This document shows, in pieces, positions 1 to 10,945 of a stretch of 64,000 nucleotides of DNA; the first letter of the stretch is position 1, and every line of letters begins with the position of its first letter. The position numbers were made by a program, and so were the translations under genes. Source of the stretch: Colius striatus (Eukaryota; Chordata; Aves; Coliiformes; Coliidae); contig NC_084769.1 of assembly GCF_028858725.1 (NCBI RefSeq), positions 8,991,501-9,055,500 of the forward strand. Reading direction: 5' to 3'. The notes beneath the pieces are model-generated. The model searched no databases and was not told the origin of the DNA. It saw only the letters and a list, made by a program, of their open reading frames with translations.

Positions 1-506
1 TGACTAAGAGTGTGAAGTGCTTTGAGATCTCATTGGTTTTAAAAACAACAGAATCAAATCTCGCTTATATTGACTGCTCTGTCTATTTTTAATCAGTTTT
101 GTATTTCGATTTCTGTGACTGGAATTAATATCACAGACAACTGGTAACATGGTATTTGTATTTTGTATACATTAAATTTTTATGCAAGTACCTCAAAGCA
201 GGTACAGACCAACAGGCTGTACAGACATACAGGAGTAGATTTTCAAGTAAAAAGAAATCAGTTTATTTCCTACCCCTTGGGTACGCTTTCACTTTCTTTG
301 AATTTAAGTATGTTTATGCTGTCTCATGCCCATGACAAAACCTTTCTTCCTGTTAGTCTATTCTAGTTGTTTCTCTCTTTATGTTATAACAGAGCATGTC
401 TACATCATATAATCCCCTATTCAAGTAATTTCTTCTCAAAATAAAGCTGAGTGAACACAATTTCCATTTTGTTGGAAAGATTCTTTCACTTTTTTTTTCA
501 AATCAG
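1..506. other. Left edge, probable intron or intergenic DNA
   Basis: AT-rich sequence with no clear gene. An acceptor-like 'atgcaag' near 180-186 is followed by an open stretch that reaches possible donors at 247 (gtaaaa) and 308 (gtatgt). Neither donor joins in frame to the candidate exon that starts at 507 when the best-looking reading frame is used, so I do not call an exon here. Confidence 0.4.
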
Positions 507-640
507 AACATGTCACAACCAGAATTGATCAGAAGTGATGGTATCTATTCAAGTCAGAAGCAATTATCAGTAGAATCAAAAGATAACAGTACCTGCAGAG
601 CAGAGGCACCTGAAAACGAGCCTGAAATTACATTTAAAAG
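507..640 (+). CDS. Candidate internal coding exon 1 of an unidentified gene
   Basis: A pyrimidine tract running into 'caaatcag' (acceptor AG at 505-506) precedes 134 bases open in only one frame, closed by the donor AAAAG|gtgtac at 641. The exon starts on a codon boundary and ends two bases into a codon. The peptide is hydrophilic and rich in Ser, Glu and Gln, with segments such as SQPELIRSDG and APENEPEITF, and has no low-complexity run. An in-frame ATG lies at 510-512, so a translation start here cannot be excluded. The two leftover bases pair with the single leading base of the candidate exon at 3871, giving a Ser codon and keeping the frame. I do not recognise the protein. An open frame of this length could arise by chance in a few per cent of such stretches; the call rests on splice sites and phase together. 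Confidence 0.4.
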
Positions 641-734
641 GTGTACTTTATGTTACTGTTTTGATATGCTGTAAGATGTAGTGAATACATCTAGCTTTGT
701 AACAACACCTGGTATTATAAAATTTCTGATCTGT

Positions 735-1142
735 AGAAAGATGATCAGGGGACTAGAACACCTTTCTTATGAGGAAAGACTGCAGGACCTAGGGCTATTC
801 AGCCTGAGGGAGGTCCTCATCAACACTTACAAGTACCTAAAGGGTGGATGTTAGGTGTATGTGGCTAGTGTTTTTCTGTAGTGTTCAGTGACAGGACAAA
901 GGGTAATGGATATAAGCTGGAACACAGAACACAGGGAGAAACTTCTCTCCAGTGAGGGTGAGGGGGCCCTGGCACAGGCTGCCTGGGGAAGGTGTGGAGT
1001 CTCCTTCTTTGAAGGTTTCCAAACCCGCCTGGAAATGTTCCTGTGCCCCCTGATTAAGGGGAACCTGCATTACCAGGTTGGACTGGATGCTCTCTAGAGG
1101 TCCCTTTCTGTTTCTCTATCTTTCACCATTCTATGACTCTAT
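735..1142 (+). mobile_element. CR1 LINE, 5'-truncated 3' end
   Basis: The sequence follows the CR1 3' region collinearly: 'gatcaggggactagaacacc' at the left, then the segments around 'catcaacacttacaagtacc', 'gtgacaggacaaagggtaat', 'ggcacaggctgcctgggg' and 'aaacccgcctggaaatgttc', ending in the octamer-like 'cattctatgactctat'. It lacks about 20 bases near 810 and has a short extra pyrimidine stretch near 1110 just before the tail. There is no coding capacity; small open frames on both strands here are chance frames in the repeat. It lies in the presumed intron after the 507-640 exon. Confidence 0.93.
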
Positions 1143-2691
1143 TTGATGCATACTCAAATAACAGTTCCATCTTAATATCTGAATCTTTAATATATTTTTT
1201 TTTTTTGTGCAAACTGACCAATAACTAAACTGCATTTCCTATGTATGTGTGATTTTTATTTCTTTACCTTGCCTCAGTCTAATAGTCATTTGGAGTAGAC
1301 TAGCTATGTTTTATAAATGGTAAAAATTCCCTTTTTAAAAAAAACCCTTTTGGTAATGCTTGGGTAAGAAAAAAAGTCTGACTACTCTTCCACCATTCTT
1401 ACCTTTTGTGATACAAAAAGCTTTTTCCTAGATTCTGAATGAGAGATGGAGGAATGTTTGGTTATTCAGTTTGGTTCTAGTACTTTAGAATTAAATTACA
1501 CACAATGACCAATTTGATAATTAAGCTGCCATTTTAATACATGTTCCTGTGATAAGGGTACACTATTTTGAAGTACTTAAAGATTTGTATGGAAAGCAAC
1601 ACACTTTGGAATTCATTCTCAGATTTTAAGAAACAGGGTAAATAAACCCGTGTACTCCAAGATAGTACTTTGCTATTAATGATGCCTAGTTCCTACTTGT
1701 ATTTCCATGCTAGCCTTTAATCTCAGCATGGATATGCTACAAGAAAGAGATGATCAAGTTGAGAAACCAGAGAAGTTACATATTTGAAAGTGTTTGTTTA
1801 GTAATTTAGTGGAAAGAATTGGTTTCTCTCCCGGTCTTTGTGTTAGAGCCACAACTGTATATACATCTATGAAAATCAATATCTCATTTCAGACATATAA
1901 GAAAAATACAGTTTGAGTAAGAATGTGGTTTAAGTCATTTCAAGGCAGGTTGGTTGAGCTATAGTTGGTTCTAATTAACATTCTGACAGGCCGTCTGTGC
2001 TTTGATTAGAATGGCAATTAAATACCCGAGCCTTCATTTACTTCTTCTCAAATCACTTAACAAAAAGAAGTTCTACCTCTTTCTGACAAGTAACAGTCTT
2101 TTCAGTCCTCAACAAATACCCACATCCACCAAAACTCTTTATTTGGAATGTTGAAGTGAAGCCATCACACTATCCTGAATCTGGTATTATATGATGAATG
2201 TATAACTTAATGAGCATTGTTAGTTAGCAATTCTGTTATAAAAGGGATGAAAAGCAATAAAATAGTATTAATTTGTAATTGTTCTTAATGACTAAGCTTC
2301 TACAGAAATAGAAAATCATATTGACCTTCCATATTTTCTGTTTTGAAACATTTTGTATTGTTTCCAGAAAAGCAGGGACTGTAATTGAATTGGTAAAATC
2401 TGGCAAGAAAATGTTGTGATGGGTGCCCTTCCATAGCTCTACTGTCATATAGCTGTTGTGAAGATCCATCCTTTAAAGTGAGAAATAGATATTTAAAAAA
2501 AATACAATGAGTTTAATTTGCCAAAATCTATTGGAAAGGAAGAACTATAGTTTAGAATGCATGGAAACAATCTTCTACAGATTTTGCAAGAGAGATTTGT
2601 TATAGTAAATTCTTACATTTGGATGGTAGTTTGCTTGTTTAATTGAAAGAGAAGTCATTAATACCTATTTAACTCAAAAACAAACATAAAG

Positions 2692-2794
2692 GAAAAAAAA
2701 CAAACCCACCCACCACTAAATCCCCCCAAACCTCATACCAACTCCCAAAATCCAGCACCTTCAACGGCAAAAACCTCCACCAGACAGTCAAACC
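2692..2794. repeat. A/C-rich, nearly G-free tract
   Basis: About 100 bases made almost only of A and C on the plus strand, beginning with an A run and continuing as 'caaacccacccaccactaaa' and similar. Only about five G occur in the central 90 bases. It is not a clean microsatellite, and looks like a decayed poly-A or AAACC-type low-complexity tract. Confidence 0.6.
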
Positions 2795-3870
2795 TTCTTT
2801 GTGAATTAAAACAGTGCATTTTATTCATTAGTGATCTGGAAGTGTGATGCTTCATACTTGGTTTCTCCCATGACTATATATTGCACACCTAAGTGTTTGT
2901 GCAAGAACAGTGACCGTGCTTTTACTTACCTGGTTGATAATTTATGTGACTGATGTGTAGCACTTGAAGTATTTAACCTGAGGTGTTTTACTGTCATTTT
3001 TGTGCATCAGCATAGAAATTGTTACATTTATTTTGAGATGACTTCATCATGACTGTAATATAAATGTGATGGAAGGGGATTGGTTCAGCACAATCGTGAA
3101 GTATATACATACGGAAATTGTATGAAAGACTTACCTATGTGGTCTATGAATACTTTTGTTTTGAATGGCCCTGTTCCAAAGGCATTTGATTATAAAAAGT
3201 AGTATCGATGTTTGACTTTCAAATGCATAGTTCATCAAATCATCAAATATAAAGTAAAATTAAGCTTCATGTTCGATTTCACATATGCAGAACTTATTCT
3301 TGAATCCTCATACTTTTCATATCAGATTCCTCTTCCCGAGAGTTCCTTCAAATACCTTTAAAGAGGTCAGAAGTGGAATAAATCTAGGATTAATTATAAT
3401 TGATTCAACCTTTCACACTGATTTTTGCTCTTTCTTTATGTGATTGATCCGTACTGTTCAATGCTGCTTCTCTTACCATGTCTCCTACTTTGTAGCTTCT
3501 TCAGCAATCTAGGAACCCTAAAGAATCACTTAAACTGATGAACCTTGCAAAACCAGATCTGGACTGATAGGCATTTCTCCCTGAATTTCAAAGTCCTCAG
3601 AAACTTAAGGTTTTCTTTGAAGAAAACTGTATTCGATATACATGAACTACATTAGAAGCTTTCTCTTACACCCCATGTAAGAATGGCTCATGAGAATTTC
3701 TGTTGACAGCCCTGCAGGTTTCTTGTTTGGAAAAACAGGTCATCCTTGACACTAGCCTTGTTACACAGTTTGTCTTACATATATTGACTATTTTAAGATG
3801 ATACTTCAGTAGAAGATACTTTACTCTTGTTTGAAATGTTTTCTTCAATGCTTTCCCCTTCTTTTTATAG

Positions 3871-3931
3871 CAATAATTGCTGCAAAACGTTGGTATACGT
3901 TGCTGACAATAAAGGAAAACCTGGGTATTCT
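3871..3931 (+). CDS. Candidate internal coding exon 2 of an unidentified gene
   Basis: A strong pyrimidine tract and 'ctttttatag' (AG at 3869-3870) precede 61 bases that end at TATTCT|gtaaat. The single leading C completes the codon left open by the exon ending at 640, and the exon then ends on a codon boundary. The encoded segment includes KTLVYVADNKGKPGYS, which reads like a real protein: mixed hydrophobic and charged residues with a Gly-Lys-Pro-Gly turn. The frame is closed in the other two phases. The donor gtaaat is moderate. I know no family match. The exon is short, so the support is mainly phase agreement with its neighbours on both sides. Confidence 0.37.
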
Positions 3932-4330
3932 GTAAATGTATATTTAAAAACTAACAAAGAAATATTTTCAATGACAGTGAAGTCAATGAACTAGAGAACT
4001 CCTAAGCACCTTATAGAATATTCATGCTCAGTAAATACTAGTTTGTGTACTATTATTCTCTAAATAGAACTCAATGGATGTTAAGCAAATGCTGTAGCTG
4101 AGGTGATAAGAGATAAGGCTCAAGGAAACAAATGTGCAAACAAATGGTGTGCATTTTTGAGGAAGACAATTATCTTGGTGTTAAGAATAAAACAGACTTT
4201 GACCAGAATTTTTGAGAAAAGGAGCATACTGCTACTTCAGGTATTTGATGTTTCTCAGGAAAAAAAGAATTTATTAGTTCTGTAGTGTTGAAAGGGATGT
4301 GCTTTTGCTTAAATTTATATGCTTTTACAG
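3932..4330. other. Short probable intron
   Basis: About 400 bases between two candidate exons, ending in the acceptor 'gcttttacag'. A 60-codon open frame at 4103-4285 has no splice support and is ignored. No repeat is recognisable. Confidence 0.33.
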
Positions 4331-4411
4331 GTAGTTTACATTAACAACCAATCAAAAAGTAATTTAAAGAAACCTAAGGAAAAGGAGCCTAAAGCAAAAA
4401 TAAAGGCCTAG
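4331..4411 (+). CDS. Candidate terminal coding exon (Lys-rich C terminus)
   Basis: Acceptor 'gcttttacag' (AG at 4329-4330) is followed by 26 sense codons and a TAG stop at 4409-4411. The exon starts on a codon boundary, matching the end of the 3871-3931 exon. The peptide begins VVYINNQSK and finishes with a lysine-rich tail (KKPKEKEPKAKIKA). An alternative is a weak donor at 4359 (AAAAA|gtaatt); splicing there would leave one base and would put the exon at 6045 in frame, skipping the stop. Which is right cannot be told from the sequence. A possible polyadenylation signal lies at 5238-5243. Confidence 0.32.
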   Translation, partial: VVYINNQSKSNLKKPKEKEPKAKIKA

Positions 4412-5237
4412 TGTTTTATTAAAGCAGGTTTTGAAAAGAAGTGCTGCTGCACCAAATGTATTATTCTGAACTTCAGCAATGCAGGTGGCATGCAAAAGGC
4501 TGAATTCAAGAATTAGGTTGTGACCAGTAGTGGAGCAAACTTTATGGTGAAAAGTGAAAATTTGTGTTGGTTAGTAGTGACCTTATTCTATGCTGTGCCA
4601 AGTAGGATTGTGTACTGAAATGCAAGCGATGCAGGGCCTTTTGCAGACAGAAATGATGATTACAGTAGGTGCCCAAGTGGCATCTGGCCATGGAGAACCA
4701 GAGGAAAAATGGAGCTAATCATTATCGGATTAGAGTTTCTTAATGTAGTCTATGGATTACTGCAGCTGTAAATATTCTTTGAAAGAGCCATGCTGCCAGG
4801 GTCTTGGTGATGAATAGCTGCCCTTAGAGTTCTCCTCCTGGGAGTATTTAGAAACTGTGAAGGTAGAAATAGCATAAAGAGAGCGCAACCCCTTTTCAGT
4901 AACATACATGGATGTATGTTACATACCGAATTGTTTATTAGTTTGTTTTTTTTCAGTAGGGAAAAACTAGATGAGCCCAAATAACCTTCAGCCTTGCCAT
5001 ATCCTATTCTCAAAGCTTCTTTTTGACTCAAATCTCATAGAAGGTTTGAAGAAGGATGCTACTGGGTCAAGGAATAACATAGTTGCAGTAGCTTCTTCAC
5101 CCAGAAATATTCTGAGAACAACTTGGTATTTTTTTTTATTTCCTTTCCCAAATCCATAACTGTTGAGAAGTGTTTGTATTCAGAATTAAATAAGTGCCAG
5201 AGTTTAGAAATTTCTGTATGATGTTACCCAAGAGTTC

Positions 5238-5243
5238 AATAAA
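5238..5243 (+). promoter_or_regulatory. Possible polyadenylation signal AATAAA
   Basis: An exact AATAAA about 830 bases after the candidate stop at 4411. The sequence after it runs within 20 bases into a CR1 fragment, so any GU-rich downstream element would sit in or against the repeat. AATAAA is frequent in AT-rich DNA, so this is weak evidence on its own. Confidence 0.2.
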
Positions 5244-5258
5244 ACAATGCAGTTAGAA

Positions 5259-5408
5259 ATTGTGGAATCTCCTTCCTTGGAGGTCTTCAAGACCTGCCTG
5301 GATATATTCCTATACGACCTAATCTAGGTGGACCTGCTTCTGCAGTGGGGTTAGACCAGATGATCTCTAAAGGATCCTTCCAACCCCTACCATTCTATGA
5401 TTCCTATG
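5259..5408 (+). mobile_element. CR1 LINE 3' tail, about 150 bp
   Basis: Starts at 'ttgtggaatctccttccttg' and runs collinearly through 'aagacctgcctggatatatt' and 'accagatgatctctaaagga' to the terminal 'ccattctatgattcctatg'. The second octamer has an extra C. It is strongly 5'-truncated, as is usual for CR1. Its wording is very close to the copies at 20507 and 60003, so these three are probably the same or sister subfamilies. Confidence 0.95.
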
Positions 5409-6044
5409 GACTCTTGGATAATCTCTAGGTATATCTCAGGGAGGCATCTATCCCTCTCAGGGGAGGCATCACTTGAATTTGTCATCTCCAATTGCTTCAA
5501 GTGGTAGTGCTAGTAACTTCTTAGAGATAGTGACAACAGATAGTTGAAGATTTATCTCTCTCTGCAGAATTGTAAAGCAAATTGAAATTTGTTTCAAATA
5601 GCATATGGACATCAGTAAAAGAATGTATTTATCAGCTGCATGTTTACATTTTTATCAACGTAACTACATTTCTTTAAACATTACTGGAAAAATAACTTAC
5701 AAGGGAAATATGGAATTGTTTTGTACTTACTATATGATACCAGTAATTCATGGAATTAATACCAATTACATTCTTAGAAGTCACTGATGGCTTTAAAAAG
5801 CAAACCTAAGGACTATAGCTATTCTAAATTTTTCATGTGTAAAGATAAGGAAATTATTCTGCCTTGCTCTTGATAAAAACCTTGCTTTTATTTTTTATCT
5901 CCTCTTTGTGTTCTGTCTCTTTTTATACAATTTCATTAGTTTGGTTTTCTCTGTTGCATTTAGTTACCTTTAACCATTTTAGTTAAAGCAGAATGACTTT
6001 TTTGTTTTCAAATGTGGACTACATACTAACTGTAATTTTTGTAG

Positions 6045-6133
6045 CAAGAATACACTATAGGGTGATTTATAGAGGCATACTGTCAGGAATTTCGGCAGCC
6101 TGGATGGGACTGCAGGCCATTGTCACCAGGCTG
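6045..6133 (+). CDS. Candidate coding exon, amphipathic helical peptide
   Basis: A perfect branch-point consensus 'tactaac' (6024-6030) is followed by 'tgtaatttttgtag' (AG at 6043-6044), 89 bases, and the donor CTG|gtaaga at 6134. Only one frame is open: the two leading bases complete a codon and the exon ends on a codon boundary. The peptide contains RVIYRGILSGISAAW followed by MGLQAIVTRL, with alternating hydrophobic and basic residues as in an amphipathic helix; a loose resemblance to IQ-type calmodulin-binding helices is not enough to assign one. The spacing from branch A to AG (about 15 bases) is short. It could follow the 4331 exon only if the weak donor at 4359 is used; otherwise it belongs to another transcript. 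Confidence 0.42.
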
Positions 6134-6484
6134 GTAAGAAATGATTTAAACCTCTATCTATGTAAAGACTTACTACCTATATAGCAGCTGCATGAAGGAA
6201 CAAAGTACCAACTGATTGCAGCTGGTCAATAAAGTAAGGATTTTTTTTTAAAAAAAATTAAATCATTTCAGAAACAACAAAAGATTCAATTAAAACTCAG
6301 GTCCATGATAAGTACATAACTTCATTAAAGATATCTACATTACAAAGGACATCAAAGTTCAGGTCTTCATACTTAACAGAGTAGGGCCTTTCTGCATAAA
6401 TATAGTCCAAACTGGATACTATGGAATGAATATTTTCCAGTGTACTTCCTCTGGTCAGTGTCTAATCTCATTTATTTATGGTGG

Positions 6485-6500
6485 TTTTTTTTTTTTTTTT
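6485..6500 (+). repeat. T(16) homopolymer run
   Basis: Sixteen uninterrupted T. It could be the remnant of an antisense poly-A tail, but no target-site duplication or retrogene is visible beside it. Confidence 0.8.
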
Positions 6501-9500
6501 CTGGAAGTATGCTAAAACTGTCTTTATCTCTTTTCCTAATTCAGAATGAAAACATGTCAAAAGCCAAACTTTTTTTTGTGTGAAATAGTTTTTTTGGGTT
6601 CTGGCCAACCCTCTGCAGTAAGCCTTGATCCAGAGAAGCCATTAAGGATGTGTGCAATATTAACTCGGTAGTGCCATTGATTTAAATTGGGGAGTCTTAA
6701 AATGTGAGTAGTTAACTACTGCTTGTGCTGGGACTAGTTTCTGGAATCTAAACAGATACTGGCAGGTATCAGTCTGCTATGTGAGTAGTAATTAGTGCCT
6801 TCTTCAATAGTATCTCATGAAAAGATGGGAGAAAATCCAAACCTATTCCCATGTGGATTTTAGTATTTCTTAAACTTCCTTAGCACCTTATAGTACTATC
6901 TCCTATCTTAACATCACTCTTAGTGTTTCAAGATTATGTTGCAAAGGGAGCGCAACTACAGCCAAGAGTTGAATTGTGTTGCTTGTGTTGTGCCTGTAAT
7001 GTAGTTCATATACTGTAGCCTGTCAGCTGACCTTGTAACTGAAGTTCTTATTTTTCTTCCCTTGTACAACTAGATCATGACATGTATGTGATTTTTAAAT
7101 ACCTCTTCCACAGCACCTAATGCCTCTTTTCCTATCCTGTCCTATTAAGTTTGGTGCTTGTGGTGGTTTTTCCTCTTGTACATGCTTTGCTGGCTTATCA
7201 AACTCTTATTTTTGTTTGCCAGTATAAATATAAAGAGAGGCTTGTCTGTGTTTTCCATTTCAAGTACATTTTGAAACCTTGCATCATTAGTATAGAGAGT
7301 TTGTGCATACCGAATGATAAGAAGAATCGCCTGTTGAGAACAAAACTCTCCTAAAACTTCAAACAACCCAAAGCCTCAAACTACTACCTCTCTCCTGAAG
7401 AACATGAATACATCATGTTCTGCAAGTCTACACTGAGATTCCTTCAGATTGTGAATTTGTCAGAGAGCATCAGCATATTCTGAGAAACAGTACCCATCTC
7501 TGAGCATCTAGTAGTAGAATAAAGTATTATCTATGGAAACACACGTGGCAGATTTTGATTAGCTCATTTTCCTCTTAAATTGATTGCTGTTTCTTTTTAT
7601 TGCTTTTCATTGCAACTTTTTTTTTTATCCTATAACTTTCTGAATAGATATATATGATCTTTAAAAGGGAGTGGCACATTACAGTCAATATTGCTCTTGA
7701 AGCCTAAAATGAGAAGATTATTTAATCAGTCTGGCTTACCTAGTAGAAAGTGACTTTTATCAATATACACATCTTTTCAATGAATGCAACTATCAGTAAA
7801 TACTAACTGAATGCGATTATTTGTCTTTTCCTTTGGGAAAAATAACTGTAATGGTTGTAGTGATAACAAGATATGTGCCTTTGTCAGTTTTATTTATTCC
7901 TGCAGAACTCATTAAAATGAGATTTCCAGCCTGACTAGGATGCTCCATTTTAATATAATAGTTAAAGAATAAAATAGCTGAACACTTCTAATGATATATT
8001 GTGTTGTGATACCCATCTTCCTGTTTGTTTCCCTGGGTGCAAACACTTAAGGCCAATGACTATCATTATCTAACTTTACAATTCCTAAACTAATACAGCA
8101 TGGTTCTCAAAAGGATTTACAGATGAAATAATAATCATTTTATAACCCAAAACTATGACTCTCTATGTGGGTCTGTCATTTCAAACTTTCTAATTGTTTT
8201 TCATCATTATTTGTTTTGGCATCAGAGATAGTATCAATATTTCCTCTGTGAGGGTCAAAATGAGAGTCCTCCTCCTGAAATCATTGAAAAGCAGTAGATT
8301 AAATTAGAAATTGGCATTACAGGTTTTGCTTTTTTCTTGAAGTAATTTATAAAACCTGCCTGTGGGACCTGATAGCCTCCTTGCTCCCTCCTCCTTTTCC
8401 AGCCCGACTGCTCTAGTCTTCTTTAAGCCATGATCAGTTTGGGCAGACAAGATGCCTGTTCCCTTGCAATGTGCTTGTTCCCTGCTGTGCAGCAGACAGG
8501 TCTCCTTGGCTGAGAAAAAGGAGATGCTCCTTCCTCTTGGGAATAGCTAGGCCTGGCTTTTGGCCCTTGTTGAGCCTCGAGGAGGTGCAGGAGAACAAAG
8601 TTACTGACATACGCACAATTGATTCCTGGTAAGAGACATGAGCAACTATAAGCTGCTGCTACCCCTGAGATGCTAATCTAGTAAGTGTATCATCTTCTCT
8701 GCCTCTCAAAGCAGCCCATATTTTTATCAAGTATATGGACAGTCCTTCTGACAGAGTGGCCTTGGAAGAGAGTAAAGAGAGAGATATTTCTTTCCCTCTC
8801 AGAGCTGAGCCAGCTGTCAAAGTGAAGGTGTGTGAGCAATAGCAGGGGAAGGTTCACTCAAATTGCTATATGTTATTTTTTACTTTCCTTTTGAGGATCT
8901 TATGGAACTCTATAACTCTCTCAAGTTTAACATGATGTTCCTTGAAGTGTAATATCTCTGTCCCAACTTGTCTGTTGTGCTGTGGAATTTAGGTACATCT
9001 CTGCTGCCTTTAAGGTACTTAGATTACCGAAAACAAGGTTTATAAACCTTTATTAAGTTTCATCTCATGAAGCCACAACCAGATCTAAGTTATAAACTTA
9101 CCTAAGACCTCCTCTCAGCTGCTCAGTGGTGCTGAGGATGCAGAAGTTTGCTGTTCTGGGGCACAAAGGCAAGAGCTAGGCTGTTAGAGGAAGAACACGG
9201 CAATAGGGAGGAGGTGGATGGAAATTCAGACTTTGTAGCACATGCTTGCAGATATGCACTGAGCTCTCCCATAGCACCCCGTATCCCTGGGAAGTAGGAG
9301 CACGGTTCAGACCATCACGCTGGCACAGAGAGAGGAGGCAGCTCTGCTCTGCTCATTTTGCTGCCATCAGCAATCCGCAGTTGCAGGCATCTGCCTGCTT
9401 TGTGCAGAGACAGCTTTGAACATGATTTAAAAACAGAAACCAAAAAAACATCCCTAAATAACAAAAAACCCTCACAATGGATCACAAAACCTAAGTTTCA

Positions 9501-10900
9501 AACATTAAGTATTTGGAAGATCTGAGTAAACCAAAATGTATTATCAAGACATTCTTTAGCAGAAAAACCTTTAATTGATGCTTGAATGTTATGTGTTGCA
9601 AACATGAGCACCAGGGAAAACAAAAAACCCAAACCCTTTCTGAGACAAGAGCAGCAGTAATTAGTGTTGTTGCTCTTGTAGCAACTGTAGTCAGTAACAT
9701 ACTGACTGTTTTATTTGCTCTGTAATATGTAATGAGCATTCCATTTGGATTATAAAGCAACATAATAAATGAATTGGGCTGTATTGATTGAACTTCTGTA
9801 CCAGTCAGTAATCATTTTGTTTCTCAAGCTTTCATGCCCTCAGATTGGGAATTAAAAAATGGTTTAATTAGAACATGGGGAACTATCCCCTTAAGTCAGC
9901 ATCTGCTAACAATAAAGATAAAGGGCTTAAAGCAGTAAGGCCCAATGACTTGTGAAAGGAAGTGGGAAGGCATGAAAGATGATGGTGTTTGTTTCTTCAT
10001 TAGACTCTAAAAAATAATCATCCCTTTTACCTTTTCTTTTTTTCCTCAATTATTGTATCATTTATTTTAACAACCTACTATTTTTCAATAATTGACCATC
10101 TTTTAAAGGATTGGTAATTAAATTGTCACTATTTAACAAAAATATTTGGAACAACTAGTAATACAGAGTAAGGAAATTAGATCAAAACTAAAAGTCTTTT
10201 ATCAGTAATTTCCATGATCAGCCTTTATGTAATGTTTCTCCTTTCTTCTACAAGGTAAGAAAAAACAAACCAAAACACAGGTAAATCCTTTAGAAGTTAT
10301 TGGGACATCCGTAGCAATACGTCTTTCCTGGTCCTTTTTCTTAACTTTGGCTTTTCTGTAGAGCTGTTGACTGAGGAAAAAGATATACTTCTATCAGACT
10401 TAATTCCAACAGAGTGTTCATTACAGGATTGAAATAATTTGAGTTCAGTTTTACATGACCTGATGATTTTGCATCCACAGGAAATGCCTTCTGTGAGCGC
10501 TCGTGATGTGCACATGGAGAGACACTGTATTGGCCCTATGCACAATCATCTATCAATTAGTTTGGAATCGGCATATTTTTAAATGCATTACATTGGAGCT
10601 GATAGTGAAGTTGTCTGCTACAGGAAATCTCACCTTCTGTAGTATCATGGGTTCTTTGCAGACCTTTTGTTAGAGGTGAAGGTCACCTAACAGAAGAACA
10701 GCTGTGAAATATAGCAGCTGAATTGTTGGTGTTAACACTCACATAGTGACTAAAACGAGTAGCAGTTTGTCCACTTTTTGTCTGCTACAGAATTAAAAAA
10801 TAGCTATTTAATATCCCCATTCTGCTTTTGTTGACATGACACTGACTTTCTGTGCTTTGAGTTCACTCTGGTCTGGGATAACTCTTGACATTTTTCTTGA

Positions 10901-10945
10901 AAACCCAAAACCAAACCAAACCAACCCCAAAACACCCACTCTCAA
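10901..10945 (+). repeat. AAACC-type low-complexity tract
   Basis: Irregular repeats of AAACC and AAAACC on the plus strand ('aaaccaaaccaaaccaaccc'), with almost no G or T. Similar but shorter tracts occur near 9430-9475, 10258-10280, 16087 and 40387. Confidence 0.7.

Larger units (their letters stand above)
641..3870. other. Probable intron
   Basis: Sequence between the first two candidate exons. It holds a CR1 fragment (735-1142) and an A/C-rich tract (2692-2794). On the minus strand a good donor-like site (CCAG|gtaagta, read from about 2936 downwards) follows about 22 open codons, but there is no convincing acceptor. Nothing else is recognisable. Confidence 0.35.
4412..6044. other. Possible 3' UTR and flank, or intron
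   Basis: If the stop at 4409-4411 is used, this begins with about 830 bases of possible 3' UTR up to the signal at 5238. A CR1 tail follows at 5259-5408. Open frames at 4750-5031 (minus), 4971-5159 (plus) and 5605-5787 (plus) have no further support. No other structure was seen. Confidence 0.3.

Noticed and set aside
2936..3005. Minus-strand donor CCAG|gtaagta preceded by about 22 open codons
   Set aside because: No convincing acceptor or start for the exon. Isolated good donors occur by chance every few kb.
10255..10280. 26-base Lys-rich microexon between 'cttcttctacaag' and ACAG|gtaaat
   Set aside because: Too short, made of A/C low-complexity sequence, and the acceptor could equally be read as a donor (AAG|gtaaga).
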